42,962 nt of DNA from Ruminococcus sp. (GCA_023663085.1 JAMPIB010000030.1:1-42962); one strand, 5' to 3'. Positions 7,613-16,397 are shown, counted from the first letter of the stretch. Notes: a model not told the origin generated them from the letters alone. Numbers and translations are program-made.

Positions 7613-8839
7613 CTAGATGCTTGCGCGTACTACTTTCGGCTTATAACCGTTCTCTTCCAGAGCATGGATGATCTGATTTTTATGCTCGGTTCCGTATGCC
7701 TCCATAGTGATACGCAGTTCCACAGCGGCATTTCTGTTAATGGAAACGAACTGGTTATGCTCCAGTTTGATGACATTGCCGTTTTGTCTGGCGATGACGT
7801 CGGATACCCGCGATAATTCTCCCGGTTTATCCGGCAGCAGCACCGATACGGAAAATATCCTGTCACGCAGGACGAGTCCCTGCTGTACAACGGAGGACAT
7901 GGTGATGACATCCATATTGCCGCCGCTTAATATAGAAACGATTTTCTTATTCTTTACATCCAGATGTTTTAAGGCCGCCACAGTCAAAAGACCGGAATTT
8001 TCCACGATCATCTTATGATTCTCGACCATATCCAGAAAGGCCACGACCAGTTCTTCGTCTTCCACGGTGATGATATCGTCCAGATTCCTACTGACATAAG
8101 GAAAAATAAGGTTCCCCGGCGTTTTTACAGCCGTACCATCGGCAATGGTATTGACGCCATCTAACGTCAGCACTTTGCCCGCCCTGATAGACTCCTGCAT
8201 ACAGTTTGCGCCCGCCGGTTCCACACCGATCACCTGGATCTTGGGATTTAACAGTTTCGCTAACGTAGAAACGCCTGTTGCCAGTCCGCCGCCGCCGATC
8301 GGCACCAGAATATAATCTACAAGCGGCAGTTCCTTGATGATCTCCATGGCAATGGTTCCCTGTCCGGTAGCCACGTCCAGATCGTCAAAAGGATGCACGA
8401 ACGTATATCCATTTTCTTCGGCCAGTTCGTAAGCGCGCGCGCATGCCTCGTCATAAACGTCACCGTACAGAACGACTTCCGCGCCGTATCCCTTCGTTCT
8501 GTTTACCTTGATAAGCGGCGTTGTCGTCGGCATGACGATAGTCGCTTTCACGCCGTAGCATTTCGCCGCATAGGCCACGCCCTGCGCGTGGTTTCCCGCG
8601 GAGGCCGTGATCAGACCTTTACGTCTGTCTTCTTCGGAAAGCGTGCTCATCTTATAATAGGCGCCTCTTAATTTATAGGCTCCGGTAAACTGCATGTTTT
8701 CAGGCTTTAAATAGACCTTATTGCCTGTCTGAGCGCTAAAATAATCGCTGTAGACCAGTTTGGTCTCCGTTGTTACTTTTTTAACGACCTCACATGCCTC
8801 TTCAAATTTCTCCAGCGTCAATCTATTCTCCTCCGCCAT
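7613..8839 (-). CDS. ilvA: Threonine ammonia-lyase (threonine dehydratase), PLP-dependent, with ACT domain
   Basis: Converts L-threonine to 2-oxobutanoate and ammonia, for isoleucine synthesis or threonine breakdown. The fold-type II PLP core is clear: FTGAYKLRGAYYKM supplies the Schiff-base Lys, then ASAGNHAQGVAYAA, PIGGGGLATGVS (phosphate loop) and a C-terminal SGGNMD. One ACT-type domain follows (about 325-408). With one rather than two C-terminal ACT-like domains it resembles the shorter enzymes of about 400 aa. The start at 8839 (MAEENRLTLEKF) has GGAAGGGAAGG before it; further in-frame ATGs up to 8881 lie inside the ftsY tail, so the exact start is uncertain. It overlaps ftsY by 17 bp or more. 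Confidence 0.9.
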   Translation of the reverse strand: MAEENRLTLEKFEEACEVVKKVTTETKLVYSDYFSAQTGNKVYLKPENMQFTGAYKLRGAYYKMSTLSEEDRRKGLITASAGNHAQGVAYAAKCYGVKATIVMPTTTPLIKVNRTKGYGAEVVLYGDVYDEACARAYELAEENGYTFVHPFDDLDVATGQGTIAMEIIKELPLVDYILVPIGGGGLATGVSTLAKLLNPKIQVIGVEPAGANCMQESIRAGKVLTLDGVNTIADGTAVKTPGNLIFPYVSRNLDDIITVEDEELVVAFLDMVENHKMIVENSGLLTVAALKHLDVKNKKIVSILSGGNMDVITMSSVVQQGLVLRDRIFSVSVLLPDKPGELSRVSDVIARQNGNVIKLEHNQFVSINRNAAVELRITMEAYGTEHKNQIIHALEENGYKPKVVRASI

Positions 8840-9821
8840 TTCCTTCCCTTCCATCATCTCCATCTCTGCCATCGTTCCCATCCCTTTCCTGCTCTCTTAC
8901 GAATAACGCGTTTACAAATGCCTCCGCATCAAACTTCTGCAGATCGTCGATCGTCTCGCCGACGCCGATATATTTCACCGGGATCTTCAGTTCCGACTGT
9001 ATCGCTACAGCGATACCTCCCTTGGCTGTCCCGTCCATTTTCGTTAAGATGATGCCTGTAAGGTCTGCGACTTCCCCGAACTCTTTAGCCTGCTGTAAGG
9101 CATTCTGTCCTGTCGTACCGTCTAAGACCACCAGATTCTCTCTATGGGCATCCGGAAACTCCTTATCAATGATACGGTTGATTTTTTTCAGTTCTTCCAT
9201 CAGATTTTTCTTATTATGGAGCCTGCCCGCCGTATCACACAGAAGAACGTCCACGTTTCTGGCTCTGGCCGCCGTCACCGCATCATAAATGACGCTTGCC
9301 GGGTCGGCCCCTTCCGCGCCGCCGATAATGTCCACACCTGCGCGGTGCGCCCACTCGGTAAGCTGTTCGCCTGCTGCCGCCCGGAACGTATCCGCCGCCG
9401 CCAGCAGTACCTTTTTGTTCTGCGCCTTTAATTTGCCCGCCAGTTTGCCGATCGACGTCGTTTTGCCGACACCGTTTACACCGATCACCAGAATGACCGA
9501 CTGACGGGTCTCAAACTCATAGGCCGTCTCTCCCACCTGCATCTGCTCCTTGATGTTCTGGATCAGGAAATCCTTGCATTCCTGCGGTTCTTTGATATGA
9601 TTTTCCTTTACCTGTTCCCGCAGCTTCTCCAGAATCTCCTGCGTGGCTCTGACGCCGATATCACCCATGATGAGAATTTCTTCCAGTTCTTCATAAAAAT
9701 CTTCATCAATATGGGAAAAACCGTTAAATACTGAATCCAGACCATGTACGATATTATTTCTGGTCTTGCTCAGCCCTTCTTTTAGTCTGGAAAAAAGACC
9801 CTTCTTCTCTTCACTCATCAA
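8823..9821 (-). CDS. ftsY: Signal recognition particle receptor FtsY
   Basis: The SRP receptor GTPase, which brings ribosome-nascent chain complexes to the Sec translocon. At 332 aa it has the N (about 25-105) and G domains but no long acidic A domain, as is usual in Firmicutes. Motifs: GVNGVGKTTSIGKLA (P-loop), DTFRAAAGEQL, CDTAGR, LTKMDGTAKGG and the closing GVGETIDDLQKFDAEAFVNALF. Most family members end here; this one adds about 25 residues rich in Gly, Asp, Glu and Arg that are encoded by DNA also read as the ilvA N-terminus. Its ATG overlaps the smc stop by 3 bases, indicating translational coupling. Confidence 0.95.
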   Translation of the reverse strand: MMSEEKKGLFSRLKEGLSKTRNNIVHGLDSVFNGFSHIDEDFYEELEEILIMGDIGVRATQEILEKLREQVKENHIKEPQECKDFLIQNIKEQMQVGETAYEFETRQSVILVIGVNGVGKTTSIGKLAGKLKAQNKKVLLAAADTFRAAAGEQLTEWAHRAGVDIIGGAEGADPASVIYDAVTAARARNVDVLLCDTAGRLHNKKNLMEELKKINRIIDKEFPDAHRENLVVLDGTTGQNALQQAKEFGEVADLTGIILTKMDGTAKGGIAVAIQSELKIPVKYIGVGETIDDLQKFDAEAFVNALFVREQERDGNDGRDGDDGREGNGGGE

Positions 9822-12800
9822 TCATCCAATTCCTTATCAATCAAATTAACACTCACCAGCGTGGAGATACCCTTCTCCTGCATCGTGATACCATAAAGCC
9901 TGTCCGCCTTTTCCATCGTGCCGCGCCTGTGGGTGATGACAATAAACTGTGTATTTTTCGTCAGTTTATGTAAATACTTGGCGAAGCGGCCCACGTTATT
10001 TTCATCCAGCGCCGCCTCGATCTCGTCCAACAGACAAAACGGCGACGGCTTTAAGTTCTGGATAGCGAACAAAAGACAGATCGCTGTCAGCGACTTCTCA
10101 CCGCCGGACATCTGCATCATGTTGACGAGTTTTTTACCCGGCGGCTGTGCGATGATGCGGATGCCTGCTTCTAACACATCCTCATCTTCGATTAATTCCA
10201 ACGTACCTTTTCCGCCGCCAAAAAGTTCCTTGAATACTTTATCGAACTCTTTATTGATCTCGGCAAACTTTTCGTTGAACTGTCTGCGCATGGAAGTATC
10301 CAGCTCCTCGATAATACCAAGCAGCGTCTGTTCGGCTTCGACCAGATCGTCATGCTGCGTCTTTAAGAACGTGTATCGCTCCATCAGATTCTTATAATCT
10401 TCTATGGCATTGACATTGACGTCACCCAGTTTCCGGATCTCATCTTTTAAGCGGGAAATATCTTTCTTCATCGCCGGTAAATCCGACATCTCTTCATTCC
10501 GCATGGAGGCGGCGTCTGAAAGCGTTATCTCATACTCGTCCCACATATAATTGATCTGCGATTCAATGGATGCTTCCAGTTTTTCTCTCTGGCTGTTCAG
10601 ACGATAGACCTCTTTATCCAGCGAGTTCATCTGTCCGGCCAGTTCTTCTCTCTCATGAAAGAAGTTTTTCTGCTTCGCGGACAGTTCCTCTTTGGATGCA
10701 ATATCTTCCTTAAGTTTTATCTCTGTATCAGACTGCGTCGTATGCGAAGCGGCAATGGTTTTCTCTATTTCCAGAATATTCTCTTTTTTGCGCTCTACTT
10801 CTTCCTTGCTTAATTGCAGGCCGTCCTGTACTTCCTGTAATTCCGCCTCATAACGCTCTATCTCTCCCACGATACGCTCTACGTTCTGACGCTCGAAGTC
10901 GTCTTTCTGGCGCATCTTTTCGACTTCCACATCCCACTCGGAGACTTTGGCCGACTGTACGGATTCCTCGGCGCGTTCCTCTTCTAACTTACTCTGGAAG
11001 ACGGTAATCTGCGCCTCCACGTTCTTTTCCAGTTTTTCGGACTCTTCCAGTTCCTTAACGATCTCTTCTTTACTGGTCTGGATCTCCCTTATCTGGTTAT
11101 CCATTTCCATCTCTTCGGACTTCAGTTCTTCGGAGCCTTCCGCCGCCTCGTCTTTACGTTCTCTGGCCTGCGATACATTCAGTCTGGCCGTATTCTGCTC
11201 GATAAATTTCCGCTGTAACTGCCCCTTGATATCTTCGATTTCCAGACGCAGTTTATTTCTTGCAGCTTTCGTCGCTTCGATATCCTCTAAGAGACGGTCT
11301 ATTTCTATCACGTACTCTTTGACCTTCTTCTCCAGTTCTTCCATCTCACGGCGTCTTCCGAGCAGGTTGCTGTTATTTTTAAAGGCGCCGCCGCTGATCG
11401 CGCCGCCGGGAACGAGCAGTTCACCTTCCATTGTTACCATACGGATACTGTAATGGAACTTTCCGGCAATCTTCACCGCGTTGTCTACATGATCGACTAC
11501 CACGATCCTGCCGAGCAAAGACCCCGCGACATCTCTATATTTCTTATCTACTTTGACCAGTTCGTCGGCCATGCCGATAACGCCTTTTTCTTTCAGTACT
11601 TCCGGATTCTTAAATTCCTGCGGATTCTTGATGCTGGTAAGCGGCAGAAATGTCACACGGCCCGCTCTGCTTTTTTTTAGATAATTAATCATGCTCTTGG
11701 CCGTTTCTTCATCCTCCGTGACAACATTCTGAATGTTGCCGCCCAGAGCCGTCTCTATCGCCGTCTCATATTTTGCATCCACCTGAATGATATCCGCTAC
11801 CACGCCGATGATGCCCTTTTCACTGGATTTCTGCTCCATGACCGCCTTGACGGCGCCGCCGTAGCCTTCATAACGTTCCGTTAAGTTAGAGAGCGCATCC
11901 AGTTTCGATTTCTCCTGATGATAAGATACCTGGGTATCGCGCAGTTTCTGATCTTTGCCTGCCAGTTCTTCCCGCATCCCGGCCAGTTTTTCTTCCAGCG
12001 TCTCCTGCGTATCATGAAGATTCTGTATGACCTCGTTTACCCGTTCAAACTCTTCTTCCAGATTCTTTATCGTTTCCGCCTGTGCGGCCTCGTCCGATTT
12101 GGCGCGCAGTATTCTGGAATTCAACTCCGCCTTACGGATCTGGATCTGCTCTAACATCGTATCAAAGCGCCCGATCTTGGACTTGATGGTCGCTCTGTTG
12201 TTCAAGGCGTCAATAATGGTATTTTTTCCACTCTCAATATCATTATTTAACGTTTCAATCCTGTTCTGAACGCTTTCCAACAGTCCTCTGGCTTCTTCTC
12301 TTGCCTGCTGCAACTGCGTAAGCTTTTCATCAATCTCTTTTTTTTGCTCTAAGATTCCTTCTTTTTCCTGCGTTCTCTCCTCGATGGAAGTCTGGATCGT
12401 CTGAATCCTGGTACGCAGATGTTCTTCATTGCCCTCCGCGGAGTGGATCTGCTCTTTTAAGACATTCATCTCTCCTTCTAATTTAGAGCGCATAACACCC
12501 GTATCCGTCAGCGTTGCTCTGGCCTGTTCAATGGCCTCATCGAGCATTTCAATTTTTCCTTCTATCTGTTCGTATTCTTCCTTGATATGCTCGTATTTCT
12601 GCGTCGTGTCTTCCAGATCGCCGTTCGCGATACGCAGTTTCTCATCCGCCGCGTCTAACTGCTCCTTGATGCTGATATTTTCCACTAAAAAGACATTGAC
12701 GTCGAGCGTTTTTAATTCTTCTTTTTTACGTAAATAAACCCTCGCTTTTTCGGATTGCTTTTCAAGCGGGTCTATCTGTTTCTCCAGTTCCGCCAGAATA

Positions 12801-13378
12801 TCGTTGACACGGACAAGATTCTGCTTCTCATCTTCCAGTTTCTTCTGCGCGGCATACTTTCTGCGTTTGAATTTCACGATGCCGGCCGCCTCGTCGAAAA
12901 GTTCCCGGCGTTCCTCCGGCTTGCCGCTTAAGATTTTATCAATCTGGCCCTGTCCGATGATGGAATAGCCTTCCTTACCGATACCGGTATCATAAAAAAG
13001 TTCGTTTACATCCTTTAAGCGGCATATCGTACCGTTTATCATATATTCACTCTCACCGGAACGATACAGCCTTCTCGATACCGTTACCTCATCATAATCA
13101 ATAGCCAGCTGATGATCGGCATTATCCAGTGTGATCGCCACATAGGCGGAACCGAGCGCCTTTCGCATCTCCGTACCGGAAAAAATAACATCCTGCATGG
13201 ACGCGCCCCGCAGCTGCTTAATACGCTGTTCGCCCAGCACCCATCTGACAGCATCCGCAACATTACTCTTACCGCTGCCGTTCGGCCCTACGATACCGGT
13301 AATCCCATTGTGAAACTTGAATACAATTTTATTAGCAAAAGATTTAAATCCCTGTACTTCGATACTTTTTAAATACAT
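9818..13378 (-). CDS. smc: Chromosome condensation and segregation protein SMC
   Basis: The 1,186-aa SMC ATPase compacts and separates chromosomes together with ScpA and ScpB. Walker A (GPNGSGKSNVADAVRWVL) is near residue 32. A long coiled coil follows, with a hinge around 510-650 (YEGYGGAVKAVM, IGVVADIIQVD, LVPGGAISGG), then a returning coil, the signature MSGGEKSLTAICLLFAI and Walker B (FCLLDEIEAALDENN). The start at 13378 (MYLKSIEVQGFKSF) is the family start; the 13411 ATG overlaps the end of rnc and adds 11 unlike residues. The rnc stop lies 13 bp upstream. smc next to rnc and ftsY is the classic Firmicute order. Confidence 0.97.
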   Translation of the reverse strand: MYLKSIEVQGFKSFANKIVFKFHNGITGIVGPNGSGKSNVADAVRWVLGEQRIKQLRGASMQDVIFSGTEMRKALGSAYVAITLDNADHQLAIDYDEVTVSRRLYRSGESEYMINGTICRLKDVNELFYDTGIGKEGYSIIGQGQIDKILSGKPEERRELFDEAAGIVKFKRRKYAAQKKLEDEKQNLVRVNDILAELEKQIDPLEKQSEKARVYLRKKEELKTLDVNVFLVENISIKEQLDAADEKLRIANGDLEDTTQKYEHIKEEYEQIEGKIEMLDEAIEQARATLTDTGVMRSKLEGEMNVLKEQIHSAEGNEEHLRTRIQTIQTSIEERTQEKEGILEQKKEIDEKLTQLQQAREEARGLLESVQNRIETLNNDIESGKNTIIDALNNRATIKSKIGRFDTMLEQIQIRKAELNSRILRAKSDEAAQAETIKNLEEEFERVNEVIQNLHDTQETLEEKLAGMREELAGKDQKLRDTQVSYHQEKSKLDALSNLTERYEGYGGAVKAVMEQKSSEKGIIGVVADIIQVDAKYETAIETALGGNIQNVVTEDEETAKSMINYLKKSRAGRVTFLPLTSIKNPQEFKNPEVLKEKGVIGMADELVKVDKKYRDVAGSLLGRIVVVDHVDNAVKIAGKFHYSIRMVTMEGELLVPGGAISGGAFKNNSNLLGRRREMEELEKKVKEYVIEIDRLLEDIEATKAARNKLRLEIEDIKGQLQRKFIEQNTARLNVSQARERKDEAAEGSEELKSEEMEMDNQIREIQTSKEEIVKELEESEKLEKNVEAQITVFQSKLEEERAEESVQSAKVSEWDVEVEKMRQKDDFERQNVERIVGEIERYEAELQEVQDGLQLSKEEVERKKENILEIEKTIAASHTTQSDTEIKLKEDIASKEELSAKQKNFFHEREELAGQMNSLDKEVYRLNSQREKLEASIESQINYMWDEYEITLSDAASMRNEEMSDLPAMKKDISRLKDEIRKLGDVNVNAIEDYKNLMERYTFLKTQHDDLVEAEQTLLGIIEELDTSMRRQFNEKFAEINKEFDKVFKELFGGGKGTLELIEDEDVLEAGIRIIAQPPGKKLVNMMQMSGGEKSLTAICLLFAIQNLKPSPFCLLDEIEAALDENNVGRFAKYLHKLTKNTQFIVITHRRGTMEKADRLYGITMQEKGISTLVSVNLIDKELDD

Positions 13379-13391
13379 AGATACCCCGACT

Positions 13392-14078
13392 TTATCTCCG
13401 CCGAGAAACAAGCGCCTGATAAGCCGCCTGCTGCTCCGCTGCTTTTTTTGTTCTTCCGGTTCCCTCGCCGATCTTTTTATCGTCTATCCTGACTTCCACG
13501 ACGAACACCTTGTCATGATCCGGCCCTGTTTCGCTGATCAGTTCGTAATGGAGCGTCCCGGCTCCTTCCTGCTGTATGTGTTCCTGCAGGATTGTCTTGG
13601 CATCATAGAAAAGTTTCTTATGCTCCAGATCCGAAAGGATAAAACGATGTACGAAATCTTCCGCCTCTTTCATGCCGCCATCGATATAGACCGCCCCGAT
13701 CACCGCTTCCATCGTATCGGAGATGATAGAATCCTTGGTTCTTCCGCCTGTCATTTCTTCACCTTTGCCAAGAAGAAGAAATTCCTCCAGACCGAACAAT
13801 CGTGCACAATATGCCAGCGCTACTTCGCAGACTATGGATGCCCGCATTCTGGTAAGCTGTCCTTCCGTCATCTGTTCATTTTCCTCAAAAAGAAACCGGC
13901 TGGACACCAGTTCCAGTACGGCATCCCCCAGAAACTCCAGACGCTCGTAATCTTCATGCCGGTTGATCTTCTGTTCATTGGCAAATGAACTATGGGTTAC
14001 TGCCTGTTTTAGTAACTGTTTATTCTTAAAATGATAACCTATTCTCTCTTCCAGTTCTTCTAACGATCTTTGCTGCAT
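13392..14078 (-). CDS. rnc: Ribonuclease III
   Basis: This 228-aa double-strand-specific endoribonuclease processes rRNA precursors and sense/antisense duplexes. The catalytic domain carries YERLEFLGDAVLELV, the RNase III signature with the metal-binding Glu and Asp, and SDTMEAVIGAVYID with the second acidic pair. A double-stranded-RNA-binding domain occupies about 155-228 (DAKTILQEHIQQEG, GEGTGRTKKAAEQQAAYQAL). It follows acpP across a predicted terminator, so its supply may come from read-through or a weak internal promoter. It is the enzyme likely to act on the toxin/antitoxin RNA pair in the same window. Confidence 0.96.
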   Translation of the reverse strand: MQQRSLEELEERIGYHFKNKQLLKQAVTHSSFANEQKINRHEDYERLEFLGDAVLELVSSRFLFEENEQMTEGQLTRMRASIVCEVALAYCARLFGLEEFLLLGKGEEMTGGRTKDSIISDTMEAVIGAVYIDGGMKEAEDFVHRFILSDLEHKKLFYDAKTILQEHIQQEGAGTLHYELISETGPDHDKVFVVEVRIDDKKIGEGTGRTKKAAEQQAAYQALVSRRR

Positions 14079-14108
14079 CCCTTCGTCTCACCTTTCCTCT
14101 CATACCAC

Positions 14109-14135
14109 AAAAAAACCCTTATCGGAAAGGGTTTT
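14109..14135 (-). terminator. Intrinsic terminator after acpP
   Basis: The arms AAAACCCTT (112-120 of this kilobase) and AAGGGTTTT (127-135) form a 9-bp stem with a 6-nt loop. On the minus strand it is followed by a run of seven T. It overlaps the acpP stop codon and separates acpP from rnc, so the downstream rnc-smc-ftsY genes would be transcribed at a reduced level. Confidence 0.75.
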
Positions 14136-14373
14136 ATTCTGCCGGGCTGACCGAATTTTGAATCAACTGAACCGCTTCTTCCACTGTCGTTATATGTTCC
14201 ACATCCTCTGCGGGGATTTCGATATCAAACTCTTCTTCGATTCCCATGACGATCTGAAAAATATCCAGAGAATCTGCGCCCAGATCTTCCATAAAAGTCG
14301 TTTCCGGTGTAATTTCCTTCGGATCCACATTCAGGATCTGTGCTATGACTTGTTTCAACTTTTCAAATTCCAT
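14134..14373 (-). CDS. acpP: Acyl carrier protein
   Basis: A 79-aa carrier of growing fatty-acyl chains. The phosphopantetheine site is DSLDIFQIVM (Ser about residue 36) within GADSLD, in the usual four-helix acidic protein. The residue after the second helix is normally DSLDTVELVM; IFQ here is a mild variation. It follows plsX by 18 bp and is transcribed with it, which fits their shared role in phospholipid synthesis. Confidence 0.95.
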   Translation of the reverse strand: MEFEKLKQVIAQILNVDPKEITPETTFMEDLGADSLDIFQIVMGIEEEFDIEIPAEDVEHITTVEEAVQLIQNSVSPAE

Positions 14374-14391
14374 ATAAACAGCCAGCCTTTC

Positions 14392-15402
14392 TTAATCCTC
14401 TGCGGTAATTTTCTCTCTGATCTTTTCATTGATCTTCTGCTCTTTAAACGTAACGCACTGTAAAATAGAATTCCTGATCTCTACGGACTTAGAACTGCCG
14501 TGCGTCTTTACGACCAGTCCGTTTAGGCCCAGCATGGGCGCACCGCCGTACTGCTCTAAATCAAAGGCTTTCAACGTCTGTTTTAACGCCGGTTTTACCA
14601 AAAGCGCTCCTATTTTACTGCGAAGGGAAGTCATCATGCCCTCTTTTACCTTCTTGATAAGCGAAGCGCCGACCCCTTCATACATTTTGAGGATCACATT
14701 ACCGACAAAAGCCTCACAGACAATGACATCCGCCAAGCCAGCCGGAATATCCCTGGCTTCGATACTGCCGATAAAATTGATATCGGGGCATGTCTTTAGC
14801 AGCGGATAGGTTTCTTTTACAAGCGCGTTGCCTTTTTCCTCTTCCGCACCGATATTGACAATGGCCACTTTGGGATTTCTGACCCCCATGACATTTTCCA
14901 TATATATGGAACCCATCTTGGCAAACTGCACCAGATGAGAAGGTCTGGCATCTACGTTAGCACCGCAGTCTACAAGCAGCGCACAGCCGTCTTCTGTCGG
15001 AATGAGCGGGGCAAGCGGCGGTCTCTCCACACCCTTGATACGCCCGACGATAACTTGTCCGCCTACGAGCGTCGCTCCGGTACTGCCGGCTGATACATAA
15101 GCGTCGCAGGTTCCTTCCTTGACGAGATAAAGCGCCTTCACCAGAGAAGATTCTTTTTTCTTACGGATTGCCATAACCGGCGGTTCCGCTGTCTCTATGA
15201 TCTCATTTGCAGGAACAATTGTAATCTGCTCTTCCGGATACGTATATCCTGCAAGTTCGGCCTTTATCGCTTCTTCTTTCCCGACAAGATATACTTTTAC
15301 TTTTTTATTCTCCTGAATCGCCTCCACGGCGCCTTTGACGATCTCTTTCGGCGCATTGTCGCCGCCCATTGCGTCTACCGCTACATTTACATATTCCGCC
15401 AT
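14392..15402 (-). CDS. plsX: Phosphate acyltransferase PlsX
   Basis: Makes acyl-phosphate from acyl-ACP, the first step of the PlsX/PlsY route to phosphatidic acid. This 336-aa protein starts NVAVDAMGGDNAPKEIVKG and has YVSAGSTGATLVGG, LLVDCGANVDARPSHLVQFA and ARDIPAGLADVIVCEAFVGN, all typical. The function is well supported, as the family is highly conserved. It has its own promoter and is followed by acpP. Location: peripheral membrane. Confidence 0.96.
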   Translation of the reverse strand: MAEYVNVAVDAMGGDNAPKEIVKGAVEAIQENKKVKVYLVGKEEAIKAELAGYTYPEEQITIVPANEIIETAEPPVMAIRKKKESSLVKALYLVKEGTCDAYVSAGSTGATLVGGQVIVGRIKGVERPPLAPLIPTEDGCALLVDCGANVDARPSHLVQFAKMGSIYMENVMGVRNPKVAIVNIGAEEEKGNALVKETYPLLKTCPDINFIGSIEARDIPAGLADVIVCEAFVGNVILKMYEGVGASLIKKVKEGMMTSLRSKIGALLVKPALKQTLKAFDLEQYGGAPMLGLNGLVVKTHGSSKSVEIRNSILQCVTFKEQKINEKIREKITAED

Positions 15403-15449
15403 GCCTTTTACCGTATCCTTCCCTTAATCTGTAAAACACACCTTATACT

Positions 15450-15478
15450 AATATACTAAACCGCCGCCTAAAAGTCAA
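15450..15478 (-). promoter_or_regulatory. Predicted plsX-acpP promoter with overlapping 8-bp direct repeats
   Basis: On the minus strand TTGACT (15473-15478), 17 bp, TATATT (15450-15455). Two adjacent TTAGTATA copies cover the -10 region, a possible operator for a lipid-synthesis regulator. The regulator is unknown: the site does not match the FapR or FabT consensus that I recall. Confidence 0.65.
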
Positions 15479-15504
15479 TAACCCCGCCGGGTATGGCGGG
15501 GTTA
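15479..15504 (-). terminator. Terminator hairpin after the 63-aa gene
   Basis: TAACCCCGCC and GGCGGGGTTA form a perfect 10-bp GC-rich stem with a 6-nt loop. On the minus strand it is followed by TTGACTTTT, so the T-tract is also the -35 region of the plsX promoter. One unit therefore ends exactly where the next begins. Confidence 0.65.
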
Positions 15505-15529
15505 TATGATTCACTATTATTACCAAATT

Positions 15530-15721
15530 CTATTCCTTGATCTTGTCAATGTCTGTAAGGTTCACACCTAAAGATGCTAAAATGGCTTTTTGGCACAAAT
15601 AATCATCTTTTAAACAATCGTATGTGTGTACTGCATTCTCGGCGCGTGCATTGAGCATATGCGTTTGTATGCGCATAAACTCCTGAATTCCGCGCTCAAT
15701 TATTTCTCCATTATTTGGCAT
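15530..15721 (-). CDS. Small conserved-looking protein, 63 aa, unknown
   Basis: I do not recognise this gene. It encodes a mostly helical, soluble protein (GIQEFMRIQTHMLNARAENA, then CLKDDYLCQKAILASLGVNL). It has two cysteines and no signal or membrane segment. The gene is credible: AGGTGAT sits 3-6 nt before the ATG, an extended -10 promoter precedes it, and a terminator follows it. It stands alone between plsX and the glycosyltransferase remnant. Confidence 0.65.
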   Translation of the reverse strand: MPNNGEIIERGIQEFMRIQTHMLNARAENAVHTYDCLKDDYLCQKAILASLGVNLTDIDKIKE

Positions 15722-15768
15722 ATGATCACCTGCTTTCTTACTGCTGTGGTCTGTATTGCTATGCTATA

Positions 15769-15797
15769 AGTATACCATACCGCAGATATAAAGTCTA
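15769..15797 (-). promoter_or_regulatory. Predicted promoter of the 63-aa gene
   Basis: On the minus strand TAGACT (15792-15797), 17 bp, then TATACT (15769-15774) preceded by TGG, an extended -10 element. It lies about 50 bp before the ATG at 15721. Confidence 0.6.
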
Positions 15798-16147
15798 TGC
15801 AATATTTCCTCGAATTTTTACCAGGTCCACTTCCAGATGCGATTTATCGTCATAAGGTATCTCCAGAAGTTTTTCTATCCTGTACCGGAATGGCTCTTTA
15901 TCCAGATAGACGCCAGAGCCAAAAAACAATCTGGTATGCGGCACAGGAAACGGACCTTATCGCTGCCATAAGTCTGATTATTATAGTTGACCAGTTCTTC
16001 CACGCAGTCTATCCCGATAGCATGATCGGACGCAAGAACCGTCACTTCATTGCCAGCTTTGACAAGTTCCTCCGCCAATATCCTTGCATACTCAGAGACA
16101 CTGCTCACATAGGGATAATAATAATTCAAAACTATTTGAAAAACCTT
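15795..16147 (-). pseudogene. Decayed glycosyltransferase family 4 remnant
   Basis: The first about 45 residues (KVFQIVLNYYYP, VSEYARILAEELVKAGNEVTVLAS) match the start of GT4 glycosyltransferases: the first strand, the Gly-loop region and the HEVTVL strand. No proper start codon exists; the position expected for ATG reads ACG after GGAG. The frame stops at 15875, but an adjacent frame continues openly (FRYRIEKLLEIPYDDKSHLE...) to a stop at 15795, so a frameshift or internal deletion is likely. A full GT4 enzyme has about 370-400 residues, so most of the gene is gone. The part that resembles GT4 is clear; the origin of the tail is not. Confidence 0.55.
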
Positions 16148-16157
16148 TCGTCTCCAT

Positions 16158-16200
16158 AAAAAAAAATCAAGAGATTGTACATAGAACAAATCTCTTGATT
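16158..16200 (-). terminator. Intrinsic terminator after rpmF
   Basis: AATCAAGAGATT and AATCTCTTGATT form a perfect 12-bp stem (16165-16200) with a 12-nt loop, followed on the minus strand by a run of T (plus-strand A tract 16158-16166). It ends the yceD-rpmF unit, separating it from plsX, with which it is co-transcribed in many relatives. Confidence 0.85.
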
Positions 16201-16215
16201 TCTCTGCTTTTTGAT

Positions 16216-16395
16216 TTAGTCAACAGCAATAATTTCTTTTTTGTTATATGTGCCGCATTTCTTACATACTCTGTGAGGCACCATCAGCGCGCCGCACTTA
16301 CTGCATTTTACCAATGTAGGAGCAGACATTTTCCAGTTTGCTCTTCTCTTATCTCTTCTTCCCTTGGAAGATTTGTTCTTAGGACAGATAGACAT
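16216..16395 (-). CDS. rpmF: 50S ribosomal protein L32
   Basis: A 59-aa ribosomal protein: MSICPKNKSSKGRRDKRRAN, then WKMSAPTLVKCSKCGALMVP and HRVCKKCGTYNKKEIIAVD. The four cysteines at 31, 34, 44 and 47 make the zinc ribbon of the Zn-binding (C+) form of L32. The start is fixed by GGAGG 7-8 nt before the ATG. It follows yceD directly; the pair is conserved across bacteria. Confidence 0.96.
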   Translation of the reverse strand: MSICPKNKSSKGRRDKRRANWKMSAPTLVKCSKCGALMVPHRVCKKCGTYNKKEIIAVD

Positions 16396-16397
16396 CG

